Shown: one piece after another, positions 49,596 to 57,788 of the stretch
How the letters are laid out: every line of letters begins with the position of its first letter
Numbering within the stretch: position 1 is the first letter of the stretch
Origin: Nocardioides sp.
GTDB taxonomy: Bacteria > Actinomycetota > Actinomycetes > Propionibacteriales > Nocardioidaceae
NCBI RefSeq assembly: GCF_030019515.1
Contig: NZ_JASEEQ010000015.1
Coordinates: 1 to 64,000 of the forward strand
DNA length: 64,000 bases
Reading direction: 5' to 3'
Translations under genes and position numbers: made by a program
The notes under the pieces: model-generated
Database searches by the model: none
What the model saw: the letters and a program-made list of their open reading frames with translations, nothing else
What the model was told of the DNA's origin: nothing

Positions 49596-49979
49596 GTGGC
49601 GGCAGTGGTGGGCGCGGCGATCCTGCGCGACGGGCGGGTGCTGGCGGCCCGCCGTACCTTCCCCGCCGAGGCGGCCGGGCGCTGGGAGTTCCCCGGCGGC
49701 AAGGTCGAGCCGGGGGAGACCCCGGACGACGCCCTGGTCCGCGAGGTCGCCGAGGAGCTCGGCTGCACCGTCGAGGTGACCGCCTGGCTCCCCGAGGAGG
49801 TCGCCATCGGCGACCGGCACGTGCTGAGGGTCGCGCTCGCGCGGCTGGTGGCCGGCGAGCCCACGCCGCACGAGCACGACCGGGTCCGCTGGCTCGGCGC
49901 CGGCGAGCTCGACGCGGTCGACTGGCTCGCTGCCGACCGGCCGTTCCTAGTCGCCCTGCGTCCCGCGCTCCTGGGATGA
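49596..49979 (+). CDS. MutT-type Nudix hydrolase (8-oxo-dGTP diphosphatase-like)
   Basis: A 127-aa Nudix enzyme. The complete Nudix box is GGKVEPGETPDDALVREVAEELG, including the REVAEE metal-binding core. The N-terminus (VVGAAILRDGRVLAARRT) and RWEFPGGK match MutT-type enzymes that remove oxidised nucleoside triphosphates. The GTG start opens the first beta strand. The next gene begins 7 bp later. Confidence 0.88.
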   Translation: MAAVVGAAILRDGRVLAARRTFPAEAAGRWEFPGGKVEPGETPDDALVREVAEELGCTVEVTAWLPEEVAIGDRHVLRVALARLVAGEPTPHEHDRVRWLGAGELDAVDWLAADRPFLVALRPALLG

Positions 49980-49986
49980 TCGGCGG

Positions 49987-50259
49987 GTGCATGGCATCTT
50001 CTTCGACGAGGACGACGCCCAGGCGGTCGTCGCGCGGCTGATCGCGCTCGGGTACGACGCGCACGCCGCGCGGGACCGCCTCGCGGGCGAGGACGACGAC
50101 GAGGACCACCCCTGGGCGGTGCTGACCGACGCGCCCGCGATCGAGCTCGAGCTGCTCGTCGAGCAGTACGACGGCTGGCTGGAGGACGACGCCCCCGCGC
50201 CGCCCGCCCCTGCGCCGCTCGACCTGCCGACCGGGCCGCGGACGATCAAGCGGCAGTAG
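49987..50259 (+). CDS. Small acidic protein, unknown function
   Basis: A 90-aa cytoplasmic protein, strongly acidic, with a helical core (DEDDAQAVVARLIALGYDAHAARDRLAGEDDDEDHPWAVLTDAP) and a Pro/Ala-rich tail. The composition and the YDGWLED segment are seen in short conserved actinobacterial proteins of unknown role. It starts with GTG 7 bp after the Nudix gene and is probably co-transcribed with it. Confidence 0.7.
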   Translation: MHGIFFDEDDAQAVVARLIALGYDAHAARDRLAGEDDDEDHPWAVLTDAPAIELELLVEQYDGWLEDDAPAPPAPAPLDLPTGPRTIKRQ

Positions 50260-50302
50260 CTGCCGCCGGCTGTCTCGCCACGAGCACCCACGGCGGCCCC
50301 GG

Positions 50303-50704
50303 TCAGCCGATCACATCGATCACGCAGCGTGGGCCGCCTGCGGATGCGAGCTTCCGGTCGGCGGTGACCAAGGTGCCATTGCGGCGCTCGGCGAGCGCCG
50401 CGTAGGCCGCGTCGTACGCCGTGAGGTCCTCTCGCAGCTCCCACATGCGGGGCAGCAGCGGCGCCAGGGGTGCCCGACGTAACGGAAGACCCGCGAGATG
50501 GTGCAGCGCCGCTGGCACGGCCGACTCGATGGCGGGCCTGCCCCGGGCGAGGCGGCGGAGGGCGGACACGACCTCGGCGTCGATGTGCGCCGGGGCGAAC
50601 AGCGCGTCGCCGGCGCGAAGCCGGGCCACCACCGCGTCGTACCTCGGGTCGTCCGCCCCGTAGAAGGCCGTCAGCACGGACGCATCGATCACAGCCAGGC
50701 TCAC
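50303..50704 (-). CDS. vapC: PIN-domain toxin, VapC-like
   Basis: A 133-aa PIN-domain ribonuclease. The acidic residues of the active site are present: Asp in VIDASVLTAFYG, Glu in IDAEVVSALRRL, Asp in LTAYDAAYAALAE and Asp in LVTADRKLA. Such toxins usually cleave tRNA or rRNA. The GTG overlaps the stop of a preceding minus-strand frame (GTGA), the usual coupling to an antitoxin. Confidence 0.85.
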   Translation of the reverse strand: MSLAVIDASVLTAFYGADDPRYDAVVARLRAGDALFAPAHIDAEVVSALRRLARGRPAIESAVPAALHHLAGLPLRRAPLAPLLPRMWELREDLTAYDAAYAALAERRNGTLVTADRKLASAGGPRCVIDVIG

Positions 50705-50826
50705 GAGTCCTCTCGGACCTCCCGCACGGCTGCCACGGCGTCCTCGATGGTGACACCAGTTCGCTTGGGGGGCGTGTACGAGTCGAGGTGGGCGACACTG
50801 ATCCCAGGGCTCGGTGGAAGATCCAG
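50701..50826 (-). CDS. Putative antitoxin tail or remnant upstream of the PIN toxin
   Basis: This frame ends in VTIEDAVAAVREVREDS and overlaps the toxin start by 4 bp, the normal VapB position. However, I find no ATG, GTG or TTG in frame before Val/Met-free sequence reaches the divergent mshB promoter. The given start is a CTG. The antitoxin may use an unusual start, or may be truncated. Confidence 0.35.
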   Translation of the reverse strand: MDLPPSPGISVAHLDSYTPPKRTGVTIEDAVAAVREVREDS

Positions 50827-50907
50827 CGGCCACGAGCGGTTGTCGTGTTCACGGGACCGGCCGTCGGCCCGGCAGCTCGACCCCTCCGACCTCCCTAGGA
50901 TCGCCCC

Positions 50908-51816
50908 ATGACGTTCGACCAGCGGCTCCTGCTCGTGCACGCCCACCCCGACGACGAGTCGATCGGCCAGGGCGCGACGATGGCGAAGTACGCCGCCGAG
51001 GGCCGTGGCGTCACGCTGGTCACCTGCACCGGCGGCGAGATGGGCGAGATCCTCGTCCCCGAGCTCACCCACCTGGCCGCGGATCAGGAGGACCGGCTCG
51101 GCGAGCACCGGCGCGGCGAGCTCGCGGCGGCGATGGCGGAGCTCGGCGTGACCGACCACCGCTACCTCGGCGGCTTCGGGACCTACCGCGACAGCGGCAT
51201 GAAGTGGCACGAGGACGGCCATGCCGTTCCCGCCGACGACATCCACGAGAACGCCTTCTGGTACGCCGACCTCACCGCGGCCGCCGACCACCTCGTCGAG
51301 GTGATCCGAGAGGTGCGCCCGCAGGTGCTGGTCACCTACGACCAGTTCGGCGGCTACGGCCACCCCGACCACATCCAGGCCCACCGGGTCGCGACGTACG
51401 CCGCCGCGCTGGCCGCGGTCCCGTCGTACCGCAAGGACCTCGGGGCGGCCTGGGACATCGTGAAGGTCTACTGGGGCGCGATGTCGGAGAGCCGGATGCG
51501 CTCCGCCCTGCGCGCGCTGCGCGAGGCCGGCGACACGACGGCCTTCGAGGGCATGGACCCCGACGGCCCGCTGCCGCCGTTCGTCACCGCCGACGAGGAC
51601 CTGTCCGCGGTCGTCGACGCCCAGGAGCACGTGGACAAGAAGCTGGCCGCGATGCGCGCGCACGCCACACAGATCACCACCGACGGGCCGTTCTTCGCGC
51701 TGTCCAACAACGTCGGCAACGTCGCCTGGGGGCTGGAGTTCTTCCGGCTCGCCAAGGGCGAGCGCGGCGAGCTCAACGAGGACGGCCTCGAGACCGACCT
51801 GTTCGCCGGGCTCTGA
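50908..51816 (+). CDS. mshB: MshB, GlcNAc-Ins deacetylase of mycothiol synthesis
   Basis: A 302-aa zinc deacetylase that converts GlcNAc-inositol to GlcN-inositol, the second chemical step to mycothiol. The zinc motif AHPDDE is at residues 12-17, and the second zinc ligand lies in GYGHPDHIQAH. TGGEMGEI and YDQFGGYGHPDH are typical of MshB rather than of the paralogue Mca. It confirms an actinobacterial host. A small membrane protein gene follows. Confidence 0.92.
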   Translation: MTFDQRLLLVHAHPDDESIGQGATMAKYAAEGRGVTLVTCTGGEMGEILVPELTHLAADQEDRLGEHRRGELAAAMAELGVTDHRYLGGFGTYRDSGMKWHEDGHAVPADDIHENAFWYADLTAAADHLVEVIREVRPQVLVTYDQFGGYGHPDHIQAHRVATYAAALAAVPSYRKDLGAAWDIVKVYWGAMSESRMRSALRALREAGDTTAFEGMDPDGPLPPFVTADEDLSAVVDAQEHVDKKLAAMRAHATQITTDGPFFALSNNVGNVAWGLEFFRLAKGERGELNEDGLETDLFAGL

Positions 51817-51866
51817 GCCCGGCTCGGGTGCGTCGGGTTCGTTGGGGTCGTTGGGTTTCGGTCGGG

Positions 51867-52193
51867 ATGAGGTGGCTGGCGGCCGTCGGCCTGCTCGTGA
51901 CCGGCGCCGTGACCGGTGTCGCCGTGGTCGCCCTGCACCCGATCGGCTGGGGCCTGGCGCTCGGCCTCGTGGCCACCGCCGCGGCGGTCGCGGCGCTGCC
52001 GGCCGGGTGGTGGTCCCGGCTGGCGTTCGTGGTCGGCTGGGACCTCGTGGTCGGGTGGCTGACCTTCCCGCGCCCCGAGGGCGACTACCTGATCAGCCAG
52101 GACGCCTCGGGGTACGCCGTGCTCGGCGCCGCCTTGGTGCTGGTGATCGTCGGGATCGCCACGCTGCCCCGGCCGCGCAAGGAGGTCTCCTAG
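51867..52193 (+). CDS. Small membrane protein next to mshB
   Basis: A 108-aa protein with three to four membrane helices (WLAAVGLLVTGAVTGVAVVAL, WGLALGLVATAAAVAALPA, SGYAVLGAALVLVIVGIATL) and an extracytoplasmic segment FPRPEGDYLISQDASGY. It resembles the DUF6113-type proteins often found beside mshB in actinobacteria (from memory). The function is unknown. It ends 1 bp before the next gene. Confidence 0.7.
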   Translation: MRWLAAVGLLVTGAVTGVAVVALHPIGWGLALGLVATAAAVAALPAGWWSRLAFVVGWDLVVGWLTFPRPEGDYLISQDASGYAVLGAALVLVIVGIATLPRPRKEVS

Positions 52194-52194
52194 G

Positions 52195-53943
52195 ATGGCG
52201 CCCGTGAATCAGCAGCCGACCGTGCCCGCCCGGGAGAAGGAGGGCGGCAAGGTCGTCCTGCTGATGCTCGCCGGGCTCGTCCTGCTGGCGGCCGCGGCGT
52301 ACGGCGCCCTGTATCTCGCGGCCGGCGACAAGGTGCCGCGCGGCACCACGGTGGCCGGTGTCGACATCGGCGGCCGTACCCCGGCCGACGCCGAGGCGGC
52401 GCTGCGGGCCGGGCTCGCCGAGCGGGTGGACCGGCCGATCCGGATGAGCGCCGACGGGGAGCGCAGCACGATCGACCCCGGCGAGGCCGGGCTGAGCGTC
52501 GACTACGCCGCCTCCGTGTCCGACGCCGGCGGCGGCCGCAGCTGGAGTCCCGGGCGGCTGTGGGACTACTGGACCGGCGGGGACGACCTCGACCCGGTCC
52601 TCGACGTCGACGAGGCGGCGTTCTCCGCCGCGCTCGACCAGGTGGCCGAGGACGTCGGCACCCCACCGGTCGACGGCGACGTCAGGTTCCGCGACGGCAA
52701 GGTCGTCGTCACCGACCCGACCTCCGGCGAGGAGATCGAACCCGAGGCGGCCCGACTCGCGATCACCACGGCGTACACCGCTGAGGACGCGGCCGACGTC
52801 GAGCTCGAGCTGCGCACCGCCCAGCCCGAGGTGGACGCCACCGACCTCCAGGAGGCCCTGGAGACGTTCGCCAACCCCGCGATGTCCGGCCCGGTGACCC
52901 TGGTCTTCGGCGACTCGCCGGTCCGGCTCGACCCGGTCGAGTACGGCGCGGTGCTCGGCATGCGGCCCGAGGACGGCGAGCTGGTGCCGGACCTGAGGGC
53001 GAAGAAGCTGATCGCGCTGGTCGACCGCGGGATCAGCCAGGACGGCGCCCCGGTCGACGCGACCGTCGCCCTGGTGGACGGCAAGCCGAAGGTGATCCCG
53101 GCCAAGCCCGGCGTCAGCTACGAGCCCTCCGACGTCAGCGACGCGTTCCTCGAGCTGGTCACCCGCGAGGGCGGGGAGCGCGAGATGGAGGTGAAGTCGA
53201 CGGTCGCCGATCCTGACTTCACGACCAAGGACGCCCGGGCGCTGAAGATCCGCGAGCAGGTCTCGACGTTCACGACCTACTACCCCTACGCCGAGTACCG
53301 CAACATCAACATCGGCCGGGCCGCCGAGCTGATCGACGGGACCGTCCTGAAGCCCGGCGACGAGTTCTCGCTCAACGGCATCGTCGGCGAGCGCACCCGC
53401 GAGAACGGCTTCACCGAGGGCTTCATCATCAGCGACGGCATCTTCAAGGAGGACCTCGGCGGCGGCGTCTCGCAGATGGCGACCACGACGTTCAACGCGA
53501 TGTTCTTCGCCGGCCTGAAGGACATCGAGCACAAGCCGCACTCGTTCTACATCGACCGCTACCCGGTGGGCCGCGAAGCGACGGTCGCCTGGGGCGCGGT
53601 CGACCTTCGGTTCGAGAACGACACGCCGTACGGCGTCCTCGTGCACGCGCACGTCACGCCGGCGACGTCCTCGTCCCAGGGCGTGGTGACCGTGTCGATG
53701 TACTCCACGAAGTACTGGGACATCTCCACGACCACCTCCGACCGGTACAACTACCGCCAGCCGGCGACCCGCACCCTGACCACCCCCGACTGCTACCCGA
53801 ACGCCGGGTACGCCGGCTTCGACGTGGACGTCACCCGTACCTTCCGCCGGCACGGCGAGGACGCGGTCGACCACGTCGAGAAGTTCCACACCGCCTACAC
53901 GCCCTCCGACACGGTGGTCTGCAAGAAGCCCAAGGAGAACTGA
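52195..53943 (+). CDS. VanW family cell-wall protein with peptidoglycan-binding domains
   Basis: A 582-aa membrane-anchored protein. One N-terminal helix (VVLLMLAGLVLLAAAAYGALYL) is followed by two peptidoglycan-binding-4 type domains (GVDIGGRTPADAEAAL...; second from about 220) and the VanW domain (TVLKPGDEFSLNGIVGERTRENGFTEG...GGGVSQMATTTFNA). The family is linked to cell-wall or glycopeptide stress, but its biochemical role is not established. The ATG follows the previous stop by 1 bp; GTG 52204 is also possible. Confidence 0.87.
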   Translation: MAPVNQQPTVPAREKEGGKVVLLMLAGLVLLAAAAYGALYLAAGDKVPRGTTVAGVDIGGRTPADAEAALRAGLAERVDRPIRMSADGERSTIDPGEAGLSVDYAASVSDAGGGRSWSPGRLWDYWTGGDDLDPVLDVDEAAFSAALDQVAEDVGTPPVDGDVRFRDGKVVVTDPTSGEEIEPEAARLAITTAYTAEDAADVELELRTAQPEVDATDLQEALETFANPAMSGPVTLVFGDSPVRLDPVEYGAVLGMRPEDGELVPDLRAKKLIALVDRGISQDGAPVDATVALVDGKPKVIPAKPGVSYEPSDVSDAFLELVTREGGEREMEVKSTVADPDFTTKDARALKIREQVSTFTTYYPYAEYRNINIGRAAELIDGTVLKPGDEFSLNGIVGERTRENGFTEGFIISDGIFKEDLGGGVSQMATTTFNAMFFAGLKDIEHKPHSFYIDRYPVGREATVAWGAVDLRFENDTPYGVLVHAHVTPATSSSQGVVTVSMYSTKYWDISTTTSDRYNYRQPATRTLTTPDCYPNAGYAGFDVDVTRTFRRHGEDAVDHVEKFHTAYTPSDTVVCKKPKEN

Positions 53944-53994
53944 CCCGCTGGCGCCCCCGGACGTCATCCGGACGGAGCCACAGGTGACACCGTC

Positions 53995-54029
53995 CGTACG
54001 ACGTCACGGGGGCGTACGACGTCACGGGG
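53995..54029 (+). promoter_or_regulatory. Tandem 17-bp direct repeat upstream of the lipase gene
   Basis: CGTACGACGTCACGGGG occurs twice with one base between copies (53995-54011, 54013-54029), 45 bp before the lipase start. Each unit contains GACGTCAC. It is a candidate binding site for a tandem-binding regulator. Confidence 0.45.
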
Positions 54030-54074
54030 CGCAGGGTCGCGTGACCGCCCTCGCGCCGGGTCGTTGGGCTGGTC

Positions 54075-54929
54075 ATGCGCCGCGCCCTCGGAGTCCTCGC
54101 CATCTCACTGCTCGCGCTGCTGGGCGTCACCGGCCTGTCCGCGCCCGCCGGCGCGGACGGCGTGCCGCTGCCGACCAACCCGTTCGGTGAGCCGACCGGG
54201 GCCAACGACTGGAGCTGCCAGCCCAGCGCGCAGCGTCCGGAGCCGGTGATCATCGTGCACGGCACCTTCGGCGACAGGAAGAGCCTGCTCGACGACCTGT
54301 CCGCGGCGATGGTGGCCGAGGGGTTCTGCGTGTTCTCCCTCGACTACGGCAACCGGGGCACCGGCGACATCGCGACGTCGGCCAAGCAGCTCAAGCGGTT
54401 CACCGCGAAGGTCCTGGACGCGACCGGCGCCGCGAAGGTCTCGATGGTCGGGCACTCACAGGGCGGCATGATGCCGCGCTACTACATCAAGTTCCTCGGT
54501 GGCGCCTCGGTCGTCGATGACCTGGTCGGGCTCTCGCCGTCCAACCACGGCACCACGGTCGCCGGCGACCAGTCCAACCCGCTCACCGGCGGCTTCTGCA
54601 CCTCCTGCAACCAGCAGGCCGCCGGCTCGGACTTCCTCACCAGGCTGAACGCCGGCGACGAGACCCCGGGGTCGGTCAGCTACACCCAGATCAGCACCAG
54701 GTACGACGAGGTGGTCGTCCCCTACACCTCGGCGTTCCTGGCCGCCGGCCAGCGGACGACCAACGTGACCATCCAGGACTCCTGTCCGGGCGACACGGCC
54801 GAGCACGTGTTCATCCCGATGAGCCGGACCGCGATCGCCTGGGTGCTCGATGCGCTGACCCGGCCCGGGCCGGCCGACCCGTCGTTCCAGCCCGAGTGCA
54901 GCGCCACCGGCCTCCCGGGCGCCCCCTGA
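54075..54929 (+). CDS. Secreted lipase / triacylglycerol esterase (alpha/beta hydrolase)
   Basis: A 284-aa secreted hydrolase. The signal peptide ends APAGADG. PEPVIIVHGTFGDRKSL is the oxyanion region, and the nucleophile elbow is GHSQGG. A catalytic His is expected in DTAEHVFIPMS, and an Asp in the RYDEVVVPYTSA segment. Cys residues in NDWSCQ, GFCVF, GFCTSCN, DSCPG and PECSATG may form disulfides. It resembles actinobacterial class 2 lipases. The gene is followed by a copy of the 64-bp repeat. Confidence 0.87.
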   Translation: MRRALGVLAISLLALLGVTGLSAPAGADGVPLPTNPFGEPTGANDWSCQPSAQRPEPVIIVHGTFGDRKSLLDDLSAAMVAEGFCVFSLDYGNRGTGDIATSAKQLKRFTAKVLDATGAAKVSMVGHSQGGMMPRYYIKFLGGASVVDDLVGLSPSNHGTTVAGDQSNPLTGGFCTSCNQQAAGSDFLTRLNAGDETPGSVSYTQISTRYDEVVVPYTSAFLAAGQRTTNVTIQDSCPGDTAEHVFIPMSRTAIAWVLDALTRPGPADPSFQPECSATGLPGAP

Positions 54930-54950
54930 CCGCCGACTTGTCGGCCGAAC

Positions 54951-55014
54951 CCTGCACCTATCGGCCGAAGTTTCGGCCCAACAGCGCAGGTTTCCCCGGG
55001 TACCCGGGGAAACC
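54951..55014 (+). repeat. Dispersed 64-bp palindromic repeat, copy C
   Basis: Same orientation as copy B: an imperfect hairpin (CCTGCACC...GCGCAGG) followed by the perfect 26-bp palindrome (54989-55014). The hairpin part differs from copies A and B at several positions while the palindrome is unchanged in all three. Confidence 0.9.
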
Positions 55015-55069
55015 GGCACCCGGCGGCCTCCCGTCCCGTTCGCCCGCGGCGCTCGCTCGCGGTCGCTCG

Positions 55070-56173
55070 TCAACCCCAGTCGTCGGCGATCTTGCCTGCA
55101 ACGGCCCGGAGGAGCCGCCGCGCGTCGCGCATGCAGACCGCCGGGTCACTCTCCATGTCGCCGAGGGAGTACACCTTGCTCAGGCCGGCCTCACGCTCCT
55201 CGAGCTCCGACAGCTCGTTGCGCCCGGCCACCGCGATCACGGTCGTTCCCCGGGCGGATGCTGCTCGCGCCACGCCCACCGGACCCTTGCCTCGCAGGCT
55301 CTGCTTGTCCAACGAGCCCTCTCCGACGATGACCAGGTCGGCCGAGGCGGCGACGACGTCGAAACCGGTCAGCTCGAGGAGCAGGTTCGTGCCCGAGGCG
55401 AGACGGGCTCCGGCGAGCGCGACGAGCCCGAAGCCGAGGCCCCCGGCAGAGCCCGCGCCGGGCAGGTGGCGGAGATCCTGGCCGGTCGCCGCGGCGACGG
55501 CGTCGGCCCACGCTGTCATCCGCGTCTCCAGGGCCGCGACGCAGGGTGGGTCCGCGCCCTTCTGCGGTGCATACACGCTGGCCGCACCATCGGGTCCCGT
55601 CAACGGGTTGTCGACGTCGCACGCCACCACGAGGTCGACGCCGGCCAGACGCTCGCCGGGCGGGGTCCGGGGCCGTCCGGCTCTGTGCGGGTGCCGACCG
55701 AGTGCTGCGACGTCGATGCCGAGCGCCTCGACCGCCCCGGCACCCCCGTCCGTCGTCGCGCTGCCCCCGGCCCCGACGACGACGTAGGTCGCCCCGCGCG
55801 ACACCGCCGCACGGATGAGCTCACCGACGCCGTACGTGGTGGCACTCCAGGCCGTCCGCGGATCAGGCGCCGCCGGGAGCAGGGCCAGGCCGGCGGCGGA
55901 CGACATCTCGAGGACCGCCGTGCGGTCGCGCACGGCGAACGTCGTGCGGACGGGCCGCCCGAGCGGGCCCGTGACCTCGACGTCGACGGGATCGAACCCG
56001 AGGCCGAGAGCGAGCTCGACCGTGCCTTCACCGCCGTCGGCGACCGGATGCCTGAGGACCTCGAGCCCTGGCTGCTGCGCGAGTACGCCGGCGATCGCGT
56101 CCGCCACCTCCGCGGCGCGCAACGAGCCCTTGAACTTGTCAGGGGCCACGACGACCCGCCGGACTCGGCTCAC
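55070..56173 (-). CDS. Glycerate kinase
   Basis: A 367-aa kinase of the GlxK/GarK family that phosphorylates D-glycerate, usually to 2-phosphoglycerate. Typical segments are VVVAPDKFKGSLRAAEVADAIA, HPVADGGEGT, GVGELIRAAVSRGATYVVVGAGGSATTDGGAG and DLVIVGEGSLDKQSLRGKGP. The GTG overlaps the stop of the upstream gene by 4 bp (GTGA). As part of the minus arm of the catabolic island, it would feed a C3 product into glycolysis. Confidence 0.9.
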   Translation of the reverse strand: MSRVRRVVVAPDKFKGSLRAAEVADAIAGVLAQQPGLEVLRHPVADGGEGTVELALGLGFDPVDVEVTGPLGRPVRTTFAVRDRTAVLEMSSAAGLALLPAAPDPRTAWSATTYGVGELIRAAVSRGATYVVVGAGGSATTDGGAGAVEALGIDVAALGRHPHRAGRPRTPPGERLAGVDLVVACDVDNPLTGPDGAASVYAPQKGADPPCVAALETRMTAWADAVAAATGQDLRHLPGAGSAGGLGFGLVALAGARLASGTNLLLELTGFDVVAASADLVIVGEGSLDKQSLRGKGPVGVARAASARGTTVIAVAGRNELSELEEREAGLSKVYSLGDMESDPAVCMRDARRLLRAVAGKIADDWG

Positions 56174-56685
56174 TGCGGACCTGCGTCCCGGTAGCGAGCG
56201 GCCAGGGCCACGTAGTCGGTCGCATTCCGTGCCAGGTCCTCGACCTCCTGAGCGGTCAGCTCGCGGCGACGCCTGGCCGGAACTCCTGCCACGAGGCTGC
56301 GAGCCTCGAACTCCGCTCCCTCGAGCACCACGGACCCGGCGGCGACCAGGCACATCGGACCGATCTTGGCGCCGTTGAGGACCACGGCCCGCATCCCGAT
56401 CAGGGAACCCTCCCCGACCGAGCATCCGTGCAGGACCGCCCCATGGCCGACCGAGACGCTCCGGGCGACCACCACCGGGAGCCCGGGGTCCGCGTGCACG
56501 ATCGCCCCATCCTGGAGATTGCTCCGCTCACCGAGGGAGATCGTGTCGCCGTCAGCGCGGATGACGCTGCCGAACCACACGCTGGCGCCCCGCTCCACGG
56601 TGACCGCGCCGGCGAGGACGGCGGTGGGAGCGACCCACGCCTCCGGGTCGACGTGCGGGCTGTGGTGTCCAAGGCGGAGCCTCAT
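56170..56685 (-). CDS. Gamma-carbonic-anhydrase-like hexapeptide-repeat protein
   Basis: A 171-aa left-handed beta-helix protein. Hexapeptide repeats run from AWVAPTAVLAG to VAAGSVVLEG. QDGAIVHAD and VGHGAVLHGC supply His residues at gamma-CA metal positions, and PARRRREL follows. Members include CaiE/PaaY-type enzymes; PaaY is a thioesterase of a catabolic operon, so an accessory catabolic role is as likely as CO2 hydration. The ATG is placed by AGGAAGG 8 bases upstream. It is co-transcribed with the cyclase and glycerate kinase genes. Confidence 0.82.
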   Translation of the reverse strand: MRLRLGHHSPHVDPEAWVAPTAVLAGAVTVERGASVWFGSVIRADGDTISLGERSNLQDGAIVHADPGLPVVVARSVSVGHGAVLHGCSVGEGSLIGMRAVVLNGAKIGPMCLVAAGSVVLEGAEFEARSLVAGVPARRRRELTAQEVEDLARNATDYVALAARYRDAGPQ

Positions 56686-56699
56686 GACGTGCACCTTCC

Positions 56700-57617
56700 T
56701 CAGACGATGGCGATCGGGTCCAGCATCGAACCGGTAGTGCCCTTGATCTTCAGGGGGAGGGCGACGAAGAGGAACTCGTGGATGTGCTCGGCGGCCAGCT
56801 CCTCGAGGTAGATCCCCTCGAACAGGTAGATGCCGTGCTCGATCAACAGCAGGGTGTGCACGGGCTGCGGGTTGGCCGGGGAGCCCGGATCCGGTGCCGG
56901 TTGGACCTCGTAGGTCTCGGTGTCGCTCCCGGTGGCGACGACGCCCTGCGCCAACAGCCAGCGGGCTGCTGAGAGGTCGGGCCCGGCAGTGGTGTGCCTC
57001 GCCATCCGCTCGGTGTCCGGCCACGCGCCCAGGTAGCCGGTCCGGATCAGGACGACATCGCCTCGGCCGACGGTGACGCCTTGGTGGCCGGCCACCGCCT
57101 GGAGCTGATCGGCGTTCACCGGCTGGTGCGACGAGAGTGCGTCGACCCCGAGGTATCCGGGCACGTCCAACAGCACCCCCCGGCGGATGAACGGCGGCAG
57201 CTTGCTGCCGTCTCCGACCGTGGGCCCACGGTCGCCGAGATGCTGCCGAGCGTTTCCCCCGCCGTACCAGTGGTCGTCCTCGCCGATCGTCATGTGGGCC
57301 AGTGCGTCCACGTGCGCACCGCTGTGCGCGGTTCCGCTGACGTTCTCGGCCATGTACTGCAGGTTGACCTCGTTGTGCGGCCCCCAGGGCTCGACGCCGT
57401 CGCCTCGCAGTCCGGCGGGTGTTCGGTACATCGTCACCTGGAAGGGCGGATGCGACCCGAAGAGGGGCATCCCGGTGTATCGCGGCAGCGCCAGCGAGAA
57501 CACCCGCCCCTGCTCCGGCAACCGGAGTGCCGCCAGGACCTCGGCGGGGCTCTGGTGGCCCGCGGGGCCGACGTGGCGGAGGTCTCCCGAGGCCTCCGGG
57601 AACGGGGTGCTGGTCAT
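56700..57617 (-). CDS. Cyclase family protein (kynurenine formamidase / isatin hydrolase superfamily)
   Basis: A 305-aa metal-dependent hydrolase. The key motif is GTAHSGAHVDALAH, the family HxGTHxDxxxH metal site (here with Ser for Thr). FIRRGVLLDVPGYLG and GDVVLIRTGYLGAW are also typical, as is the C-terminal PLKIKGTTGSMLDPIAIV. Such enzymes open rings or amides (kynurenine, isatin, cyclic diketones). The start at ATG 57617 was preferred because GAGGAG lies 7 bases upstream; an ATG 5 codons earlier overlaps that site. It is the first gene of the minus arm. Confidence 0.87.
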   Translation of the reverse strand: MTSTPFPEASGDLRHVGPAGHQSPAEVLAALRLPEQGRVFSLALPRYTGMPLFGSHPPFQVTMYRTPAGLRGDGVEPWGPHNEVNLQYMAENVSGTAHSGAHVDALAHMTIGEDDHWYGGGNARQHLGDRGPTVGDGSKLPPFIRRGVLLDVPGYLGVDALSSHQPVNADQLQAVAGHQGVTVGRGDVVLIRTGYLGAWPDTERMARHTTAGPDLSAARWLLAQGVVATGSDTETYEVQPAPDPGSPANPQPVHTLLLIEHGIYLFEGIYLEELAAEHIHEFLFVALPLKIKGTTGSMLDPIAIV

Positions 57618-57642
57618 CGGCCGGCTCCTCATGGCTAGGCAG

Positions 57643-57655
57643 TCGATTATCGATA
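57643..57655. promoter_or_regulatory. Operator-like site 1 of the catabolic island
   Basis: TCGATTATCGATA, AT-rich in a GC-rich genome, 26 bp upstream of the cyclase start. It is identical to site 2. Confidence 0.65.
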
Positions 57656-57746
57656 GTATGCGGGAACCCCTCCCTGCTGGGAACCCGTGGAGCCCTGGCG
57701 TGGTGACGAGACAGTGGCTTGACTCACATTGCTGGAAACTCTACCC

Positions 57747-57759
57747 TCGATTATCGATA
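57747..57759. promoter_or_regulatory. Operator-like site 2 of the catabolic island
   Basis: TCGATTATCGATA again, here extended to the 10-bp palindrome TTATCGATAA, 104 bp from site 1 (about ten helical turns, so on the same DNA face) and 30 bp before the dehydrogenase start. A GntR-type repressor is a reasonable guess. Confidence 0.65.
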
Positions 57760-57788
57760 AACAGGCAGGACCCTTCGCAGGAGCGACG

